Source of the DNA: Leucobacter sp. OLIS6
GTDB lineage: Bacteria > Actinomycetota > Actinomycetes > Actinomycetales > Microbacteriaceae
Assembly: GCF_002752355.1 (NCBI RefSeq)
Contig: NZ_MRAV01000010.1
Location: 1 to 64,000, forward strand
Direction: 5' to 3'
DNA: 64,000 nt
The notes under the pieces were generated by a model. That model did no database searches. It was not told the DNA's origin and was given only the letters and a program-made list of their open reading frames with translations. Shown in pieces: positions 61,024 to 64,000 of the stretch. Within the stretch, counting starts at the first letter, position 1. Each line of letters starts with the position of its first letter. Position numbers and translations under genes: made by a program.

Positions 61024-62357
61024 GCGCCGGCTCGACCGGCACCCAGCAGACCACCGACGCGCAGGCGGGATCGGCCCCGGTCGATCCCGACTACCCCGTC
61101 ACGCCCGTGCCGCAGCACGCGCGCAAGGGCTTCTTCTCGCTCATGGTGGTGCTGCTCGGCTTCACGATCTTCACGCCGACGATGCTGGCCGGCGCTTCGC
61201 TCGGCAAGGCCTTCGGCCTGAGCGAGCTGCTCGTCGTGATCGCGCTCGGCTCGGCCGTGCTCGGCACCTACGTGGCCGTACTGGGCTGGATCGGCGCCCG
61301 CACCGGCCTCACCACGGTCGTGATGGCGCGGTACACCCTCGGCACCCGCGGGTCGAAGCTCGCCTCGGTGCTGCTCGGCGGCACGCAGATCGGCTGGTAC
61401 GGCGTCGTCGTCGGCACCATCGGCGAGCTGACCGCGCAGGCGTTCGGCTGGGAATCGTACGCCGCGAAGGCCGCAGTGATGATCGTCGTCAGCGCGCTCA
61501 TGTGCGCGACCGCGGTCTACGGGTACCGCGGCATGTACTGGGTGTCGCTCATCTCGACGCCGCTCATCCTGATCCTCGCCTTCTGGGTGATGTTCCGCTC
61601 CCTCGACGAGGTCGGCGGCTGGGCTGGACTCGCGGCGATCCACCCGAGCGGATCGATGCCCGTCGCGGTCGCCGTGACCGCGGTCGTCGGCACGTTCGTC
61701 TCGGCGGGCACGCAGGCCCCCAACTGGACCCGCTTCGGCCGCAGCGGCGGCCAGGCGGTGCTCGCCTGCGTCGTCGGCTTCCTCGTCGGCAACGGCCTCA
61801 TGATCTTCTTCGGCGCGATCGGCGCGATCACCTTCGGCGAGGGCGACTTCGTGCTCGTGCTGTTCAACCTCGGCATGATCGGCTGGGGCTTGTTCCTGCT
61901 GTTCGGCAACCTGTGGAAGTCGAACGCCGACGCCGCCTACTCGTTCGGCGTCGCGGGTGCGGAGCTCTTCAACCGGCCGAGCAAGACCCGCTTCGTGATC
62001 TTCGGATCCGTCATCGGCACCGTGCTCGCGCTCGTCGGCGTGCACCAGCACCTGCCGCAGTACCTCGGCCTGCTCGGCACGTTCATCCCGCCGCTCGGCG
62101 GCGTGATCATCGGCGACTATCTCGCCCGGTGGCGGCGCACGCAGATGCCCGAGGGAGAGGCGCTGCCGCGCTTCAACTGGGTGAACCTCGGCGTGTACGT
62201 CGTCGCCTGCGCCGCGGCGTGGGTGTCGGGCCAGTTCTCCTTCGGGATCCCACCGGTCATCGGGATCGCGGTCGCGCTCCTGCTCTCGGTCGCGCTGTCG
62301 AAGTTCGGGCCGCAGCGCCCGCTGGCGGGCGTCACGCGGACGATCGCGATCGACTGA
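61020..62357 (+). CDS. codB: Cytosine permease
   Basis: This 445-residue NCS1 (nucleobase:cation symporter) protein has twelve spans. GFTIFTPTMLAGASLGKAF is the N-terminal motif and GTQAPNWTRFGRSGGQAV the conserved loop between helices 6 and 7. It presumably imports cytosine, supplied to the deaminase encoded immediately upstream (GTGA overlap). The start is GTG at 61020. The first 40 residues are a low-complexity cytoplasmic extension. Confidence 0.88.
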   Translation: MSAGSTGTQQTTDAQAGSAPVDPDYPVTPVPQHARKGFFSLMVVLLGFTIFTPTMLAGASLGKAFGLSELLVVIALGSAVLGTYVAVLGWIGARTGLTTVVMARYTLGTRGSKLASVLLGGTQIGWYGVVVGTIGELTAQAFGWESYAAKAAVMIVVSALMCATAVYGYRGMYWVSLISTPLILILAFWVMFRSLDEVGGWAGLAAIHPSGSMPVAVAVTAVVGTFVSAGTQAPNWTRFGRSGGQAVLACVVGFLVGNGLMIFFGAIGAITFGEGDFVLVLFNLGMIGWGLFLLFGNLWKSNADAAYSFGVAGAELFNRPSKTRFVIFGSVIGTVLALVGVHQHLPQYLGLLGTFIPPLGGVIIGDYLARWRRTQMPEGEALPRFNWVNLGVYVVACAAAWVSGQFSFGIPPVIGIAVALLLSVALSKFGPQRPLAGVTRTIAID

Positions 62358-62417
62358 GCGGGTACGCCCGCGGTCGCGCTCTCGGCGTCCGGGGTCTCCC
62401 GCGGCGATCCCCGCGAG

Positions 62418-63518
62418 CTACCCCGCGAGCAGCGCCAGCAGTGCGTCGACGTCCTCGGGCGTCGTGTCCCACGCGCACATGAGCCGGAAGAGGCCGGGAC
62501 GGCCGGGCCACTCCGAGAAAGCGTAGCGCGTGCGGGCCCGCGCCGCGGCCTCGGCTGGTAGCAGCGCGAACACCCCGTTCGACTCGACCGGGAACGCGAG
62601 CGCGAAACCCGGATCCTGCGCGCCGAGCGCGGCGATACCGGCTCCGAGCCGCGCGGCCATCGCGTTCGCGTGCGCCGCCGAACGGTGCCAGAGGTCCCCC
62701 TCGTAGAGCGCCAGGAGCTGCGCGGAGGCGAAGCGCATCTTCGACGCGAGCTGCAGGTTGATCTTGCGCAGGTACGGCATGCCGGGTGTCGCGCCCGGCC
62801 GCAGTACGATGACGGCCTCCGCGCCGATCAGGCCGTTCTTGGTGCCGCCGAGGCTCAGCAGATCGACGCCGGCCTCGGCGGTCGTCGCCGCGAGGGAGGT
62901 GCCCAGATACGCGGACGCGTTGCCGAGGCGGGAACCGTCGACGTGCAGCAGCATGCCGTGGGCGTGCGCCTGCGCGGCGAGCGCAGCGACCTCGTCGGCG
63001 GAGTACGAGGTGCCGAACTCGGTCGACTGCGAGATCGATACGGCGAGCGGTTCAGCGCGGTGCTCGTTGCCCCAGCCCCAGGCCTGCTGCGCGACGAGCT
63101 CGGGCGTGAGCTTGCCGTCGGACGTCTCGACCGTGAGCAGCTTGAGCCCGCCCGTCTTCTCGGGAGCTCCGGTCTCGTCGGTGGCGATGTGCGCGGTCGC
63201 CGCGCAGATCACCGCGCCCCAGCGGGGGAGCGCTGCCTGCAGCGCGAGCACGTTCGCCCCCGTGCCGTTGAAGACGGGGTACGCCTGGGCCGAGGTGCCG
63301 AACAGCTCCTTCGCGAGACCCTGGAACCGGGCCGTCCACGCGTCGCCGCCGTACGCGGGCGCGTGCCCGACGTTCGCGGCGGCCAGCGCGGCGAGTGCCT
63401 CGGGGTGAGCGCCGGCCCAGTTGTCGGAGGCGAAGCTCGCCGGGTGCGCGGCGGGATCGGTGCTGATGGCGGGAGCGCTCGGGCGGCTCTGCGGGGCGCG
63501 GTTCTGAGGGTCGGTCAC
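62418..63518 (-). CDS. Threonine-aldolase / beta-eliminating-lyase family PLP enzyme
   Basis: This 366-residue fold-type I PLP enzyme resembles low-specificity threonine aldolases: PVFNGTGANVLALQAAL (phosphate-binding loop), LHVDGSRLGN (Asp on the pyridine nitrogen) and LSLGGTKNGLIGAEAVI with the Schiff-base Lys. It likely cleaves threonine or a beta-hydroxy amino acid to glycine and an aldehyde. The N-terminal 28 residues are not conserved. It is divergent from the truncated membrane protein gene. Confidence 0.82.
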   Translation of the reverse strand: MTDPQNRAPQSRPSAPAISTDPAAHPASFASDNWAGAHPEALAALAAANVGHAPAYGGDAWTARFQGLAKELFGTSAQAYPVFNGTGANVLALQAALPRWGAVICAATAHIATDETGAPEKTGGLKLLTVETSDGKLTPELVAQQAWGWGNEHRAEPLAVSISQSTEFGTSYSADEVAALAAQAHAHGMLLHVDGSRLGNASAYLGTSLAATTAEAGVDLLSLGGTKNGLIGAEAVIVLRPGATPGMPYLRKINLQLASKMRFASAQLLALYEGDLWHRSAAHANAMAARLGAGIAALGAQDPGFALAFPVESNGVFALLPAEAAARARTRYAFSEWPGRPGLFRLMCAWDTTPEDVDALLALLAG

Positions 63519-63600
63519 CTCGTCAGCCTAGCCCTGCGACCCGAACAGACCCGGACCGGCCCGGTCGCGCCCCTCGTGCCCTCCGGGTAGGGTGGCGGCG

Positions 63601-64000
63601 ATGATGGATCGAGCGAAGCTCATCAGGATCGCCTGGAGGGCGGCGGTGCCGGTCGCGGTGCTGTTCTTCGCGGTGCTGGCCTGGGGCGCGGCTCCGGAGG
63701 GCACCGGCGCGACGGCGTTCATGGGGATCCTCGGCCTCGTGCTCGGCGCAGCGCTGTTCCGCTGGCGGCCGGGCCCGCTCTGGGCGCGCTTCCTGCTCGT
63801 CGCCGGCGTGCCCGGTCTCATCGCGATCCCGCTCTCGCTCTCCCTCGTGTCACGAGGCCAGTGGATCGCGCCGCTGGCGCTGCTGCCCGCGGCGACGGTC
63901 GGCGCGTGGATCCACGCGCTGCGGGAACGACGGCTCGGGGTGCCTCGGCGCGTGCTCGCCGCCGACTGGGCCGGCGCCGAGATGGTCGGCGAGGCGCGCG
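63601..64000 (+). CDS. Membrane protein, truncated at the window end
   Basis: At least 133 codons are open to the right edge. The visible part begins MMDRAKLIRIAWRAAVPV and has about four hydrophobic stretches (VAVLFFAVLAWGA, FMGILGLVLGAALF, FLLVAGVPGLIAIPLSLSL, PLALLPAATVGAW), then a charged stretch (ALRERRLGVPRRVLAAD). It has no stop inside the window. GGGTGGCGGC lies just upstream as ribosome site. I cannot assign a family from the visible fraction. Confidence 0.6.
   Translation, partial: MMDRAKLIRIAWRAAVPVAVLFFAVLAWGAAPEGTGATAFMGILGLVLGAALFRWRPGPLWARFLLVAGVPGLIAIPLSLSLVSRGQWIAPLALLPAATVGAWIHALRERRLGVPRRVLAADWAGAEMVGEAR

Overview
The window is 64 kb of very GC-rich DNA with dense, often 4-bp-overlapping genes, many GTG starts and strong GC hairpin terminators. 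The content points to a Gram-positive high-GC actinobacterium, most likely a member of the Microbacteriaceae such as Leucobacter (inferred from gene style and content, not from a marker-gene comparison). Supporting traits are the fused CopD/CtaG protein, YhgE/Pip and MMPL proteins, Holin-X/DUF3618 proteins, SipW-dependent surface proteins, a LysG/LysE pair and cysteine-free L28/L33/S14. I found 60 protein genes, one of them cut by the right edge. I saw no rRNA, tRNA, CRISPR array, insertion sequence or prophage.

Layout. 0.1-4.4 kb: a zinc-uptake operon (binding lipoprotein, ATPase, two permeases, Zur) behind two Zur-box-like palindromes. 4.4-8.1 kb: a threonine-synthase-like enzyme, a DUF1801-like protein, an SGNH hydrolase and an acyltransferase-3 membrane protein. 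8.4-9.1 kb: the rpmB-rpmG-rpsN operon.

9.4-22.6 kb is the most distinctive block, a cell-surface locus. It holds a three-repeat CWB2 wall-binding protein, a SipW-type signal peptidase with Ser/His catalytic residues, a membrane protein with a cytoplasmic four-cysteine motif, a 947-residue CSLREA/beta-helix exoprotein, three proteins with the alternate (SipW-dependent) signal peptide, a PepSY lipoprotein and an 890-residue LuxR-type ATPase regulator. The likely logic is that the SipW-like peptidase processes the FALW-type signal peptides, releasing TasA/camelysin-like subunits that assemble with the wall-binding and beta-helix proteins. The regulator may control the set.

22.7-35.2 kb: HU, CopD/CtaG, dCTP deaminase, a MarR-SDR pair, and a TetR divergent from an MMPL-YhgE efflux/secretion pair with two clear operators; then a quinone oxidoreductase and an unknown protein. 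35-43.7 kb: a domain-permuted lipoate ligase, an alpha/beta hydrolase, a YtcJ amidohydrolase with an MFS transporter and divergent TetR (perfect 23-bp operator), a D-hydroxyacid dehydrogenase and an NlpC/P60 wall hydrolase. 43.7-52.3 kb: an AI-2E family permease, glycyl-tRNA synthetase, a CPBP protease, a protoporphyrinogen-oxidase-like flavoprotein, the YtxH/holin/DUF3618 trio, HemD, a GNAT enzyme and a small unknown protein. 52.3-64 kb: a nitroreductase; a second TetR/amidohydrolase/transporter module, this time with an NhaC-type antiporter; a LysG-AEC operon divergent from LysE; a second CPBP protease; a cytosine deaminase-permease pair; a threonine-aldolase-like enzyme; and a truncated membrane protein.
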